From: Chamaea fasciata
Lineage: Eukaryota > Chordata > Aves > Passeriformes > Sylviidae
NCBI GenBank assembly: GCA_029207755.1
Contig: JARCOQ010000016.1
Coordinates: 5,151,001-5,215,000, forward strand
Reading direction: 5' to 3'
DNA: 64,000 nucleotides
Positions within the stretch are counted from its first letter, which is position 1, and the number at the start of each line of letters is the position of its first letter. This document shows, piece by piece, positions 12,700 to 25,173 of this stretch. The notes beneath the pieces were generated by a model, which was not told the DNA's origin, did no database searches, and was given only the letters and a program-made list of their open reading frames with translations. A program made the position numbers and the translations under genes.

Positions 12700-15229
12700 C
12701 TTTTGGCTCATGGTGAATGAAAAGCGTGGGACAAGGAAGTCTAGCAAGAGAAAATAAGTTGCATTTATTTTGTGAAAAGGTCTTCCTAAACCCTGTTCAG
12801 GTCACACCAACCCATCTTCAGCCCCATCTTCTAAAAATCCTTCCTTGTCCTTTCCTGAATTTGTTCTGCACTGCCCTGGGTAGTGGAGTCCCTCAGCTTT
12901 GCAGGGATGTTTCTCCCACGAACGCAGGAAACTTTCTTTCAAGTGTATCATGCCTCAATGGCTCACAAGACCACAGCTGACAGGCTCTTCTGGGGCTGGA
13001 ATAAAGCACAGGCACAGGCCTGCAGTGCCTGAGGGCTGCAGATCCTGGAGTTGTGGAGCAGCATCACATGGGAGTCCTCTGTGTGCCAACAGATCCAGGT
13101 CACCTTGAGGTACTCCACGGTGCTCGCAGCAAAATCCCTGCATTTGCTGCAATAACCACCCCCCACAGTTTCACACCACCAAAATCCAAGGCTGGCAGGT
13201 CTCATACTTGCACGGTAGGAAATGCCCATCGGAGTCTCATGTTCAGTTGTTTGCCCTTTTCTGTGCTCCTCATAGAACTTTAACACTTGTTATTTTTCTC
13301 ATTTTATTTATCACAGAGTGGCTGGGGCTGACTGAATCCATCTGCGGTTTGTATTCTCTTGTAACCTTGTAATTTCAACAGTGTTTTCAGGTCTTATCTA
13401 CTGTTTTCTATATCCAAGCATTGTACTGAACCAAGGTGGGTTCTTATATTCTTTGAGTTTCCTATCATATTGCTGCTGTAGTTTGACAATATTCCACAAC
13501 CATCAGTTAATTTTTACAACAGCCCTGGGAGATAAGTAAACAAGAGATTTACCATGAGTTAAGTAATATGGAAAGGTTCCTCTAAATCATTTTTCTAGCA
13601 CCACATTGGAGGTCCCTGCTACACTACAGGACAAAGTCAATGATTCTGGTCAGTCAGGGATTAAAGTCCCTCAACCTCACCATCCTCTGTGTTCTTCACC
13701 AAGGTCCCTGCCTCATCCGCTCTCTGTATTCCATCTCCTAGGACATGTGAGGCAATGGTCTGGCTAACAACAGCCTCCCTCAGCACAAACCATGATTCAT
13801 TTCCTCAATATCATTCTCAAATAGTGCTAGAGGCCAAAATGCCAGACACTACAATTCAGTTCTTCTAATGTCTGCTAACAAAATACCCTTGCTTTTGTTT
13901 TGTTTTGTTTTTTTAAGAAAAAAAAAATTAAAAACAGGGATTCCCACTGGTGGAAACCTACTGATTTCCACCTACCCAACCAGTAAAACTGGGCTTTGAG
14001 AGAAATGAGCTATACCTCTACCTTTTGAGCTAAGAGAGGAGCTGACATCAGAATACAAGCAGCATTTTCCTCTCTTGGCAAATACTGAAGAGGGATGAGG
14101 AAAATGAGCTGTTGGCAGTGTGTAAGGGGGCAGAGAGCAATGGAAAAAATTCAGAAAGTGATACCATGGCATCTCAAAACCTATTAACCCCCCCCAATCT
14201 TTGTCCCCTGCTGATGCTGTACCCCAGTCTGCTTTTTTCTTCTCCAGCACCTTCATTTTGCCTTCAGTAGGGTCTGTTGAGTGAGAGAAAGACTCCTTGC
14301 TCTTTACCCTATATTGAATGGTCTTGGTCAGCCACTGCTGAAGCCACTGTCTAAAAATTAGAGTTTAACAGCTTGAGAGTGTGGAGGCAGCAATCCTCAG
14401 GGATTTCAAAAGGTCTCTTTTGAAAAGTCAGAACCTGGCCCCCAGGTGATACAGCCAGCTCATTTTCAAGCTCCTGCTCCAAAGAAAAACAGCACTGCTA
14501 GCTTGTGGATGAAATAGGTGCAAAAAACTGTTTAAAAGTTGTTCAATATTAGTTTTTCGTCATGTTTTAGGCCTTCAAAATAAAGGAGCTATTTTTGCTA
14601 GAACATTCCTCAAAATAGTCAGGTAAAAGAATACACCCAGCATGGAAAATTCCAGAACAGACCATTACAAGGCCCAGTTACCAAGTCCTTGTAATTTACC
14701 AAACACGAAGAGGAAGACACAGGCTGCTGTAGTGATTGCTGCTGGTGTCAGCTCCACTGGAATGACACCAGGAGCTGATATTGTGGAGTGGTGCCACACT
14801 CCACTGTAACTTCTGCTAGTGCTCGGAATAAAAGAACTTTTTCTCAGTAAATGGCAACGAAACAAGCCACAGTTATATTTTAAATAAGTGATTTTGCACT
14901 TGTAGTGAGCTGTGAAGACGGGGCTAAACAAGGAAATCTGTGTGACAAAGTCACAGAGGGTTATTTCCCAGAAAGGATTGCCATGCTCCAGCAATCCTTG
15001 CTTCCTGCAGACCAAGGTCAACAAATAGTGCCTGAAAGCTCAAGGTGAGCTGTCTTCAACGTAGGCTACAAAGCAGGGACTGATCACAGGCAAGGCATGC
15101 TGCTGAAAAGCAGAATTTAAGTTTATAAAACATTAACAGGAGTGCAGCAAGACAGACCCCGTGTCAGAAAGGGCTGGGAGCAGGAATCAGTGCAGCCTGT
15201 ATGCAGGCCAGCACAGAGGTGCAAACATT
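12700..15229. other. Noncoding DNA with a TTTTG/poly(A) run
   Basis: No gene is recognised. A short (TTTTG)n run followed by A-rich sequence lies at 13892-13935. A C-run is at about 14184-14191. The longest frames are 119 codons (14665-15024, minus) and 107 codons (12963-13286, minus). Both are without recognisable features and overlap other open frames. Confidence 0.55.
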
Positions 15230-15279
15230 TGTGGGATGTGGCAAATCAAAACATCTTTCAGGTAAAAGCCTCACAAAAT

Positions 15280-15600
15280 GCAGCATGTGTTCTTTTCAAA
15301 TAAAACCTCCCCTTTATTTATCCGCCTCAGCCACATAAGCTTTTAATTAGAACATATGCATGGCTTCATGGGAAGCTCCCTGAAACTGGAAATCTCCAAG
15401 AAAGCCTTTCCAAAGTGAAAGCCATATCAAGTTGCCCTTGTTCACAGCATGCCCTTCTCGAGAGAAAGAAGCAAAATTAAGAGTTCAAAGCAGGTGACAA
15501 ATACCGACACACCTGAAATGGCTTAAGTGATTATTATTATTATTATTGTTATTACTGTGTCATACGGCAGTCAAATGCATTTCAGCTTAGAGACTCCAAA
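15280..15600. other. Candidate conserved noncoding block
   Basis: Unique sequence with no 60-codon frame between 15025 and 15526. It carries a TAATTAG homeodomain core at 15344-15350 beside an ATATGCATG word, and scattered CpGs (TCCGCC, CTCGAG, ACCGAC, TACGGC) in a CpG-poor neighbourhood. Regulatory role is inferred from texture only. Confidence 0.22.
15531..15554 (+). repeat. (TTA)n microsatellite
   Basis: About eight TTA units, with one interruption (TTG). It is a simple repeat within unique DNA. Confidence 0.9.
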
Positions 15601-18600
15601 GTCCAAGAAAGAAAATCCAGCTGGAAGTTCTGTCACATCTCTCTCCTTATCTACCTTCTCTTCACGTTTAGTGCTTGCTTTCACGGCAGATGTGAATCAT
15701 TCATACGTAACAGTGCCACTCCAACTAGCAAACATCTCTGGCTCAGCTCACCCCACGGCCTCTTTATGAGCCTGTCTATCACTCCACAGAGTTGGCAGTG
15801 ACTTGTGGACTGCCACTGCGGATCTGGTTCTGATCATATCTTCCAGTGATTCTGCAGATGAGAACTCCTAATATGGGGCTATCAGCAGACAAATTGCTCA
15901 AGCCTAACAATGCCACAAGAAGAAGTGTAAACAACGGGAATCTGCTCCATTTAAGCAACGCACAATGCTTGCATTCTCTGCCCAAAAACAACAACTGGAA
16001 GGATCAGTCCTCGATTTTTAAGCCAGCCTGCTGCCAAAGCAGAATGGGAAAGCACACAAAAAAGGGAATGTTTTAATGCATCTACTGACACCACTTCAAA
16101 CTGGAGCAGGATCACAGAAAACTCCAGTACGTGGAAAAATCAAATGCTTTGCCCTTGAAATTCTGCCTGCGAAGTAGTTTTGGGAGGATGGGGAGGACTG
16201 GGAACAAACAGTAAACAGAAAAACAAGTCACCCTTCAGAGTCTGGGTTGGTTGGCACAACCTAAAGAAGGTGCAGTGTCCCCCTGTGAAGGTTTCCTTTC
16301 CCCCAGCTGCCACAGCTAAGGGGAGCAGAGAGGGCAGCAGTGCTGACTGGCAGCCACATCCCCGGAGTCTTTGCTCCTGGCTCTCTCCCACAGCACTGAT
16401 GCTTCCCTGGCTGTAGTATTTTCCCTAGATTAAGTATGTAGGCTTCTCCATTTTTTTTTTATCTTCTGTCTCTGTTCATCTCAAAACATGGGCAAAGAAA
16501 ACTGGCTCACTCTCAAGTGACAAGCTGTGAAGTTCCATCTTCTCTGAACTTATTTAGGTGGGTACTGGGGGTAGGAGAAGCGGACATGCATGGAAGGAAC
16601 CTGCTGATACCCAGCTCCAAGGACTGAGAAAGGCACACTAACATTAACTCACTTAGATGGCACTAGCAGAAGCTTCATTTGATGCAAGTTGGCCATGATA
16701 TCTGGACTTGTCTTTCACCACAGAGTCCTCATTTGTGAGCTGTCTTTCCCTGCAGTGTTATTCTCTGCAAGAAATGAGGGGAAAACTGAAGGTTTGGAGA
16801 CAACTATTCCACACGTCCCTATAGGGGAGAACTGGAGGCTGAGATACTTTTAAACAAGCTCCTTTTTTTGGTTCCAGAAAGAGGCTGCCTATTTCTTTAC
16901 ATTTGAGGAAGACTGGTATCATCCAGTAAGAACAACATTCTAAAACATAGAGACATCCACGGCCACCAGACATGGAGCTTGAAGGAGCTGTCAAGAGACA
17001 CAAAACACCTCAAGGCTTTTTGAGCCTTTCCTTTTCGGGTTTGGTTTTTCATTTTTTTTTTTTTTCCTTTATGTCAGGGTGAATGTCTTGCCACATCAAT
17101 TAGACACTGACCTGTATCTCTTGTTTATAAACCCTTCCTGTCATCATGCAGTTTATACAAACTCAGCTTTGAAACAAAGCTCTGCATCTTTCTCCTAAAA
17201 GTCATTTGTTGTTCTTGGATGAACGTGTCCCGGTTTTGCTCCCTCCAAGAGATCACTCCCTCAGAGAGGACCAAAAGCTGTTACCTCACACACTGGCTGA
17301 TGTTTATTTCTTCTTGCTGGTGGAGGAACCATTGGGGATGCACACCTGTGTGGTCACACCAGCTTTCTGTAGATGGAAGAAAGCTACTGGCTTGGAGCGA
17401 GAACTCATCAGTAATTTATTCCCCATATCCACCCAATACTTGCATAAGAGTGTCTTCAGGAAACTGGAACTGGGAGTTTAATGAAGATGGTGGTCAACCA
17501 AGTGACTCCTGGCCTGCTGTCCTCCAGGTTTTCTCCTGCAGTGGCTCTTTGTAAGTACATTGATTTTGACAGGATTTACTGGGGGATATTTTGCTTGTGA
17601 CCCACCATTCCTTACTTACTGCATAGCGCAAAGCAAATTCCTGCAGAGTAACGTGAACAAAAACATTCTTAATTGGGGTTGAGAACCACAGGTTGTGACC
17701 ACAGGAGGAAATGTCACACCTGCAATGAGTATTTTTACTTTTGTAAAATTCAGAAGGTCTCATGGATTTATCTATCACCAGGCCAATTTCTTGCTGATAA
17801 ACTACGCACAAAATTTTCATACAGCTAACCTCAAGAGAAAACATGTTGAGGTCAAGAGAAGGAAATGGACTGTTGCATTCTCTGAAATTTCAGCCACCAG
17901 ACCTTGAACCTGGAAGAGGAAAGCTTTCCATAAGATACTAACTGAGGCATTTGAAATAAAACAAGGCAAGTGAAGTCAGAAGCCAAAAGACAGCAGGACT
18001 CCAGAAGAAAAAAAATGGGTTGCTTGATGAACCAATACATTGTTTTCTTTTTGGGGGTCTCTTCAAAAGGAAAATAGTGAATTTCATTTCACAGAGATTT
18101 AGGGATTCCAGAAATTATACCCTTCCCTTTCAAAACAAAATTTGTTTTCTTTCACATGGCAAATTTTTGATTTGGCAGAAACAAAAAGTTGTGTTTCCCC
18201 CATGGATGTTTTATATTTTAATATGTAGTACAGTATCAGTTTTTAAGAACAAATGACACAAGTTTAAGTGAAAATAATATATCTGACTTTTTTTCAGGTA
18301 TGGAGCTAATTTAGGATGTTTCAACATTATTGGAACTTTTTCATCACTTTTTTGAAATGAAATTTCCCCAAAAGCAACATGAGCTCACAAACTTCTCTTT
18401 TTATTATTATTTTAGCGCTACCACATATTACTGATGGGGGGGGGAAAAACCCTTTCCATCAAAGTTTTTTTCCACTAAACACTACTCCTGAGTCAAGTAG
18501 GAGCGTGTCTGAAAATCCCTCAGATGGAAGATTTATTATGTATCATCGGGAAAAAAAAAAGCTTTTCGGGGCCAAATTCTGATACAAGCTGGTTTGTGCA

Positions 18601-19050
18601 AATATACACTGAGCTCCAGCCAGTGAAAATGAGGCCCTTTCAATGTATTTCATGCTCCTAAAGAGAAGGTACCCAGTAAAAGGGTCAGCAACATTGGTGT
18701 GTACATATGTGTCTGAACACAGACACTCTGCTGCTGCTCTTGGCACTCAAGAAAAGCTTTCTAGATCATTTTAAAAACATATATCTTCAGTGTGAAGCCC
18801 CGTAGTCATATGATTTTCAGGTATTTTTATTGCCCTCCACTCCTCTAATTTTTTTAAACAACTTATTTTTTTATTATCTTATGAGAAATAAACTTTACAA
18901 TCTATAACCAGATACGCCAACTAAATTTTGATATTAAGTAGCAAGGCCCCATTTGCAAAAAAAAAAGAAAAAAAAATGCAGCTTGCCCAACACTCAGAGC
19001 TTCCCCACAGACCTGTTTTTAAAAAATACTCAGTTTATATAAGCACAACA
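15600..19050. other. Noncoding DNA with homopolymer runs
   Basis: No gene is recognised; open frames do not exceed 116 codons. Homopolymers: T run at 16451-16459, 14 T at 17052-17065, G run near 18437-18445, A run near 18550-18559, and an A-rich stretch at 18957-18976 with a single G. CpG is scarce here, which makes the next segment stand out. Confidence 0.6.
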
Positions 19051-19059
19051 ATTTGTGGG

Positions 19060-19870
19060 TTACAGAAGCGCCCAAACCAGCAAAATGGTTAAGGAAGCTG
19101 TGGTAAAGCCAGTGTGTTTCTCGAGGACGATCAATAATCCTCGCTACAACAACTTGTATTTTTAGGGAGGTGGTAAACAGAACGATGCCTGTGCTGCCAA
19201 ACTCCAGAAACCCGCTCGGGTGGGTTGTCTGAGAACCTCAGTCTGATAACAAAAACATTGCGATGCGTATCAAAATGTTGCAAAGGGGTGACAGCTCGGC
19301 CAAAATGAAAGCCAGCCCTGGGAGATGTGAGGCACAGCAAGGAGGGGTGATTCAGTCCATTCCTATAAACAAGATGCAGTGGAAAGAGGCTGTGCAATTA
19401 ACCCGCTGCCTCCAGAAACAGCATTTAATGCGCCATCCATTTAAAAATAAACGGCTGTCAAAAGCAGCGTTTTTATTCCTCATTTTAATTCTGTTCAAAG
19501 CAAACAAAGCCGTGTCTGCGGGGCTGCCCCAGGCAATGACACTGACTGTTCCAAAAAGGGGTGTTTGCAGCCTGATTTACAATGCCACGGAATGGCCAAC
19601 CTTGTATTGCTGTTGGAGTGACCTGGCGAGAAACACCCAGCGCTCATCCGGAGTGCGGAGCGACGACGACTCCACGCTCTCCTTGGGCCACCTGGATCCT
19701 GTTAAGTGCAGGCATAAATCAAAGCAACCTGCACATGACAGAGGCTTGTCCAGGCTGGGACTGGGTCAGGCCAAATCCTTCCAGCAAAGTAAAAAGTTGT
19801 GACGTTGTTATTTGCTTTGTAGTAACAGCACCCGGAGTCATTTCGCCGCAAAAGTGGAGGAAGTCACCGT
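19060..19870. promoter_or_regulatory. Orphan CpG-enriched element, candidate enhancer or cryptic promoter
   Basis: By my count about 30 CpG dinucleotides fall in about 810 bp, giving an observed/expected ratio near 0.6 at roughly 50% GC. The flanks have only a handful per 650 bp. The segment is unique, with no repeat seen, and includes AT-rich homeobox-like words (CATTTAATGCGCC, TTTAAAAATAAACGG, TTTTAATTC) mixed with CpG-rich words (GGAGCGACGACGAC near 19658). A TATAAA word is at 19364-19369. Two overlapping plus frames stay open here, 179 codons (19263-19802) and 194 codons (19582-20166), but show no domain; low stop density probably follows from composition. An unmethylated enhancer or a promoter of an unannotated noncoding RNA would fit. 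Conservation is not tested. Confidence 0.4.
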
Positions 19871-20730
19871 GCAGAAGAGTCAAACTTGTCCTCTTCCCTG
19901 GGCTTTGGACTTATCTGCACCTGCACCCAAATCTCATGGACAGCTCTGCTCTTGAGCAAAGGTTTGGCAGGCAGTGCAGATGTAATGTTGGCACTAGCAC
20001 GGAGGACAAACAGTTCCCCTGTTTTCACCCCACAGACTGGTGGCAAAGGCAAGGACAGGACTTTGGGTTTATCAGTTCTCAGGGCATGCCCTGGACCCCA
20101 GTGCCTGCAGGGAGAACGATTTCCCCAGTTAGACAAACTGGAACTTCTCTGATGAGACTGAGATGAAGATTTCTGCAGGTGGGAGAACTTTAAAAGAGCA
20201 CCTGTCTGCTCAGAGGAAAGTTTCTGGTTCAAGGACCACAAGACAATTACACAATTTTTACTTTTCCTTAATCTACCCTAGACAGCCTGCAACAAACACT
20301 TGTATGACATATATATTTCATTTAGAGTAGTAAATATTTATCCTTCTAGAAGTCCAGACTCAGCAGCACTGGATAATTGAAGTTATTCCTGTATATACTG
20401 GCAGTCTTCACCCACCCCAATGCTACCACATGTTTACTGCAGCTCTGACGTGCAAGACCACCCTTCCATATTTACCTTCCTTTGTGGCCAAGCATGTGAG
20501 TGCAGAATACCAACCACTGTGATCCACGAGGAGCTTGTGGCAGGGCTTGTGTTGTGGTGACAGCTGTCCTAAAAGGTAGATTTTTTTGTGGTAGGTGGAA
20601 GTATGCTTGGCATTTTTTGTATGCCAATGGAGAGGAATGGGGTCGAATTTGTGTCTAAACATGGCAAAGTGAAAGATGGGAGCACCAGGTAAAACTAGCG
20701 AAAATAAAGAAGTGTAAGTGCCCATTAACA
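19871..20730. other. Noncoding DNA, no gene recognised
   Basis: Moderate GC to about 20220, then AT-rich. The minus frame 19864-20241 (125 codons) and plus frame 19886-20152 (88 codons) overlap and have no recognisable domain. Confidence 0.5.
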
Positions 20731-20739
20731 CATTATGTA

Positions 20740-21480
20740 TCTTCGCTGTTGGTGGAAAAGGCTAAGAATTATCTGTAAAAATCCATTAAAAAATCCGTCT
20801 CCTGCTGTGGAATTCTGCTTTGTGTTTTACTGGCTCCTATGAAGTCCTTATCACCAGAGTATAAACCATTTCACTTCTGAAACATCATAAAATTGCTGCC
20901 ATTGAAGCCCTGGTAATTAAAACCTCTTTGAGACCACAGAGCTTGTAAGCAACATGAGAAAATTTCTAAAGCTGTTTTTTACGGAGCTCTGATTAGAAAC
21001 TCTTTCCAGATATGGGCAGATGAAATGTTCTAGAGACAATCTCAAGGCAATCTTAACTCATGTAGCATTGATTTACTGGGGAGCTCGCAGCTCAGAATAG
21101 GCTTTGATGGCAATATCTTATCTCTTTGAATCTGATAAATTCTGAGGACAGATGTATTGCTCCAATTAACATAAATATACACTGCAGATAGCAAGGAGGA
21201 AAATAACAAGTCTGAGAAAACAAGTCCTCCTTAATGCCACCTCCAGTACACTGCGCACTGCAGGGGCAGGCTCCATGCTAATTGTAGGACCAACAAGCAA
21301 GTTCCAAGGAAATAAATGTATCCCGGGAGGCCCCATGACATGTCTGAGCTCTTTCCAGAGGTGATTTTTACACTCTAATTAACATCTGTCACCAGTCTCT
21401 TCGCTCATCTCTTCTTGGGGAAGAAAACTCCTCTGTGGCCTCGTGTTTGGTGAGGCATGGGGCAAACTGGAATCATTAGG
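20740..21480. other. Candidate conserved noncoding block
   Basis: Unique sequence with no 60-codon frame from 20732 to 21500. It is rich in ATTA/TAAT words (GGTAATTAAAACC near 20911, CCAATTAAC near 21162, CTAATTAAC near 21376) with GAGCTC-type words between them. It resembles enhancer texture beside developmental genes. This is inference from composition only. Confidence 0.25.
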
Positions 21481-21569
21481 CTGGATTTCTGAATTGCTGG
21501 ATGGGAGTGGTTTTGCTGTGTATTTACATGTTAAAGGCCCGTGCATTTGGAGAAGAAACTGAAGATATC

Positions 21570-21762
21570 TGTAACTTCTTTACAGTGCAGGTGGCTGAGC
21601 ACAGGGGCAGTGCTCAGAGAGGGTGTGGAGTCTCCTTCCCTGGGATATCCAGAATGTGTCTGGGCACAGTCCTGAGCAGTGTGCTCTGGGGAAACCTCCC
21701 TGAGCAAGGAGGCTGGACTAGATGACCCCCAGTGGTCCCTCCACCCTGACCCACTCTGTGGT
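21570..21762 (+). mobile_element. CR1 LINE 3'-end fragment
   Basis: Sense-strand 3' end of a CR1 element of a different subtype from the copy at 9.2 kb. Landmarks are TTCTTTACAGTG, TGCTCAGAGAGGGTGTGGAG, TCTCCTTCCCTGG-GATATCC, GTCCTGAGCAGTGTGCTCTG, CCTGAGCAAGGAGGCTGGAC, TAGATGACCCCCAGTGGTCC and CCACTCTGTGGTGA. It is 5'-truncated, without coding capacity, and divergent, so old. Confidence 0.9.
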
Positions 21763-24170
21763 GAGGCTGCATTCCTGCAGAGGTCCAAGCCATCCTTTCA
21801 GGCCATCCTGAGGAAAACTCTTCCCCTGCACAGGCCACTCTGGCGGAGCAGGTGTCCCATGGGGTGGGAGTTGTCCCTCTTGATTTTCATATGTTGGGTA
21901 TCCACAGCACAGGCTATTGATCTAGGTCTTGGACTTGGGGAGAAAGTGAGGGAAAAGGGAGGCTGAGAACTGCACTGAGAGCACAACAACCATCTGACAA
22001 ATTAATAAAGGCAAGGCCGTCCAGTCTCTGCGAGCCTCCAGTAAAACAGCTGAAACACTACCTGAAAAACAATTGCTGATGTCTTCTCTAACACCACAAC
22101 CCTTTCAAAAGTCTTTTTAGAGCAGACAGCAATGGTCAGAAGATATTTGTTGGAGCTATCCCTCAAAACCGTGCAAAGACAGTCAAGCCAGAGGTTGCTC
22201 TGTCCAACTCTCTTGACAACAATAACATGAGGATGAAAAGCAAAGCATTTCCAGGTGACTGGTCAAAGGTTGCTTGTGCCATGCTGTGTCATGGGGCAGG
22301 ACACAGAGAAAAGGTCCAGCTGCTCACGTGTCTTTCCATCACATGACAAAATGGGTGTAAGGAAATGTGGGAGAGGGGGTAATGAGAAAAACATGGCAAT
22401 TCCATAAACTTTCTCAGGTGCCTTGCTTGGCACTGGCCTAGTGCCAATCAAGAGCAGAGGGAGATTTAGTAAAGCTGGTTGAAACCTGGAGTTTCCCTTT
22501 GAAGCCCGGGATATTACAATCTTCTGATTATTTCTTTTTTTGTACATTACCGGAAAAAGAACAAGAAAGGCTGAAATTTCCTGTGAAATTGAAATCCTGA
22601 GTGATTTTGCCCTGATAGCATCAGAACATCTTCTTTGCAAAGATTTGTTTCAACATGCCTGCAGTCCTCACAAAGTGACAATGCTTCATGTCTGTGGAAT
22701 TGTTTAGAGTTTTATAAAAACACAAATTCAACAGGAACCTTTTGTTTTCATCAAAATGATGGTTCTCGGTAACTTCACCCCAAAAAACCAGCCTGTTTCC
22801 TTTCTAAACACAGCTTTCCTTCATTGAGGAGGCACACTCTGCTGGAAAATGTCCACAATCCCAAGTCCATTTCCAGTGAAGCCTGTTGCAGAGAAGCCTT
22901 GCAAGCTCTCACGAGTTTGCAGGAGCCTCACCACGGACATGGCATGGCAGTTCCAAGCTGTTTAATCTTTTGTCTAAATATAAATAGATGAGTGAATATC
23001 AGTAATTTCCTCTGTCCCCCTGGCTGTAGGGGGTTTATCTGTGTAAGGGAAGGCTTTAGGATTAGGGCCAGTCATTGGGGCCCTTTCCAGGCTATCTGCT
23101 CAGGAAGGCTCATGAGCTGTTCAGAGATAACACCCGGCTCATGCTTGGCCTGATCAGCCGTGCTCCAAAGGGCATCCCACACCAAACCAAACTGATTGAA
23201 AGAAACAACAACTCAGCTGTTCCCTGCCTGCTGCTTCTGGGGTGACATGGGAGTTTTCCCATGAGGCTGAACTGACTGCAAGGGCCTTTTTCTTCCGTTT
23301 GGCTGTATGGGCCAACTTTCCATGTCTTTCATTCCCTGATGGTTTGGGACCCACAGGTGAGCAGAAGGCACCTTTTCCCCAGAAACCTGACTAGCCCAGT
23401 AAAACTGGAAGTTGTGGGTGATTTCTTCAAGAGAGATCTCCTGGAGTTTCGTGCCAGTTTACTGCACTTGGCTCTTATTGGCCATGGTCACTGCCCTAAT
23501 CTTTTCCCATAAGTTTTATCAGTGTTTTCCTTTTCATCAGAAATGTCTTCTTTCTCTCCCTCTTGATCTATGGCAGGTCACTCGCCTACCAAACATTCAG
23601 CAAAAAAGGGTGAGCATTCCCCCCGATGAACTTGGATCCACATTTCTTCCCAGTCTCCACACTCTCCTCATCTGACCCCAGTTTCTTCTTTCCCTGTCCA
23701 AGTCCTATAGCTAAAAAAAACCAACTCTATCAGAGGGGCTGGCTGACACAAGCAGATAAAGACGACACAGCTCACAAGGGAAACTTGGGAGGGAAGCCCT
23801 GAAGTTTGCACTACACAGGGAACTAAACTTTATCAAAATAAAATGCATCCCTCCAAAAGAAAAGCTCTTGTGGGATCCCATTACCCCATAAGGATTAAAA
23901 CCTGTGCTTAAGCTCAGCAGTTCTCTGGCTTGGTAATGTCATAATTTAGAAGTTCACTGAGTTACAGCTATTTGCAGTTTTTAGACTGAACTGTCCTTTC
24001 ATCTCTGCAATCTCATGCAGCCCCTTAGCATTGTGGATTACAGGCACACCACTATAAATAACTGAGCCTTTGCATGTCAGCTGGTACAAATACCAGCCAC
24101 TTCGAACAATCTGACCTTTCCTGGGGATTCTGACCAAACTGCAGAGGAAGACAGCTAATATCTTCCAGGA
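21763..24170. other. Noncoding DNA, no gene recognised
   Basis: Unique sequence. No 60-codon frame occurs between 22641 and 23153. The longest frame (125 codons, 22263-22640, minus) has no recognisable content. No repeat is seen. Confidence 0.5.
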
Positions 24171-24179
24171 TTTTCCATG

Positions 24180-24640
24180 ATTAAGGTATATATATAAAAA
24201 TTTCTGGCTGTTTGTGTGTGCTCCAAATGCTTTCTGGCTTGTTTAATCTGGCTGTGGCACTTTGTTCTGTGGTTAAAAAAACGAAAGTAACATCCCAGTT
24301 AATGATTTTTGATGAAGCCCATTATTCTCACAGCTATTTTTAAACACCATGGAAGGCAAATCGATCTAACACACCTACAAGACTAATATTTTAATAAACG
24401 AATAGAGACAGTGGGCTAAATCCATGGTATTTTTCCTCTGAATTCTTCTTTTTAAATGAAACCCTGTGAGGTTACCTTGGCATTCCTTTGCACGAAGGAA
24501 GCAAAACCTAGAAAATAAACTGCTGCTGCTGTCTCCTGAATTTTGTCTGTGTTTTTAAGTGGGAAACAAAATAGAAAACGGCTTCATCTTCATAATTAGC
24601 CAAAGCTGATGAAGGATGTTCCTGTAGAAGGTATTAAATG
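24180..24640. other. Candidate conserved noncoding block
   Basis: AT-rich unique sequence with no 60-codon frame between 24138 and 24641. It contains a short TATATATA run at about 24187-24195, ATTAATG-like and AATCGATC words, and a TAATTAG core at 24593-24599. Enhancer-like in texture only. Confidence 0.25.
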
Positions 24641-25111
24641 ATCATGAGATTTCCCCTTCTTCTACGCACCTGTTAAATGGAATCTGATAATGCCTCTCCC
24701 TTATTAATATCTTATGAGAAAAGTCAGAGGGGATGCATCCTTGATCAAGAGATATCCATTTTGTGCTTACTGCTTTAGTTCTTTCTGGAACACAGAGTGA
24801 ATGAAGCTTCTGTGAGAAACTGAAGACATTGGGCCCAGGTTCAACCATTTTAACCAGAAAAATAATGAGAGAAGGTAATAAAATATGGAAAATTATCTAG
24901 AGTGTGGCTTGCTTCCTAACTTTGCCAGAAGTTGCACTGAAATTTCAAGAGGCTTTTTCATATCTGGCATCCCCCCATTCATTTACACTGTAGCTGAGAG
25001 CTTTACCCCAGCTGCCCCATTCAAGGAATCAGAGCAAAAATCAGTTTTCACCCACTGGGAGAAACTGGGCAAACCATTAGACTGTTCCCAGAGTGAGGGC
25101 CTATCCAACAG
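24641..25111. other. Noncoding DNA, no gene recognised
   Basis: Only short overlapping open frames are present, for example 77 codons at 24885-25118. Nothing is recognisable. Confidence 0.5.
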
Positions 25112-25136
25112 GAGCTAGAGTGGCTGTCTCTAGCTC
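25112..25136 (+). repeat. Perfect 9-bp hairpin (first of an adjacent pair)
   Basis: Arms GAGCTAGAG (25112-25120) and CTCTAGCTC (25128-25136) are exact reverse complements with a 7-nt loop. A second, longer hairpin starts 5 nt downstream. Confidence 0.85.
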
Positions 25137-25140
25137 ACCA

Positions 25141-25173
25141 GATTTGTGAGGTTTCTTAAGCAACCTCACAATC
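25141..25173 (+). repeat. 10- to 12-bp hairpin (second of an adjacent pair)
   Basis: TTGTGAGGTT (25144-25153) and AACCTCACAA (25162-25171) pair perfectly. Allowing one bulged T, the stem extends to GAT/ATC at 25141 and 25173. The 8-nt loop contains CTTAAG. With the preceding hairpin it makes a compact twin stem-loop about 62 nt long. Confidence 0.85.

Noticed and set aside
19582..20166. Longest open frame, 194 codons (plus)
   Set aside because: No domain, overlaps a 179-codon plus frame in another phase and minus frames; stop-poor composition of the CpG-enriched segment explains it.
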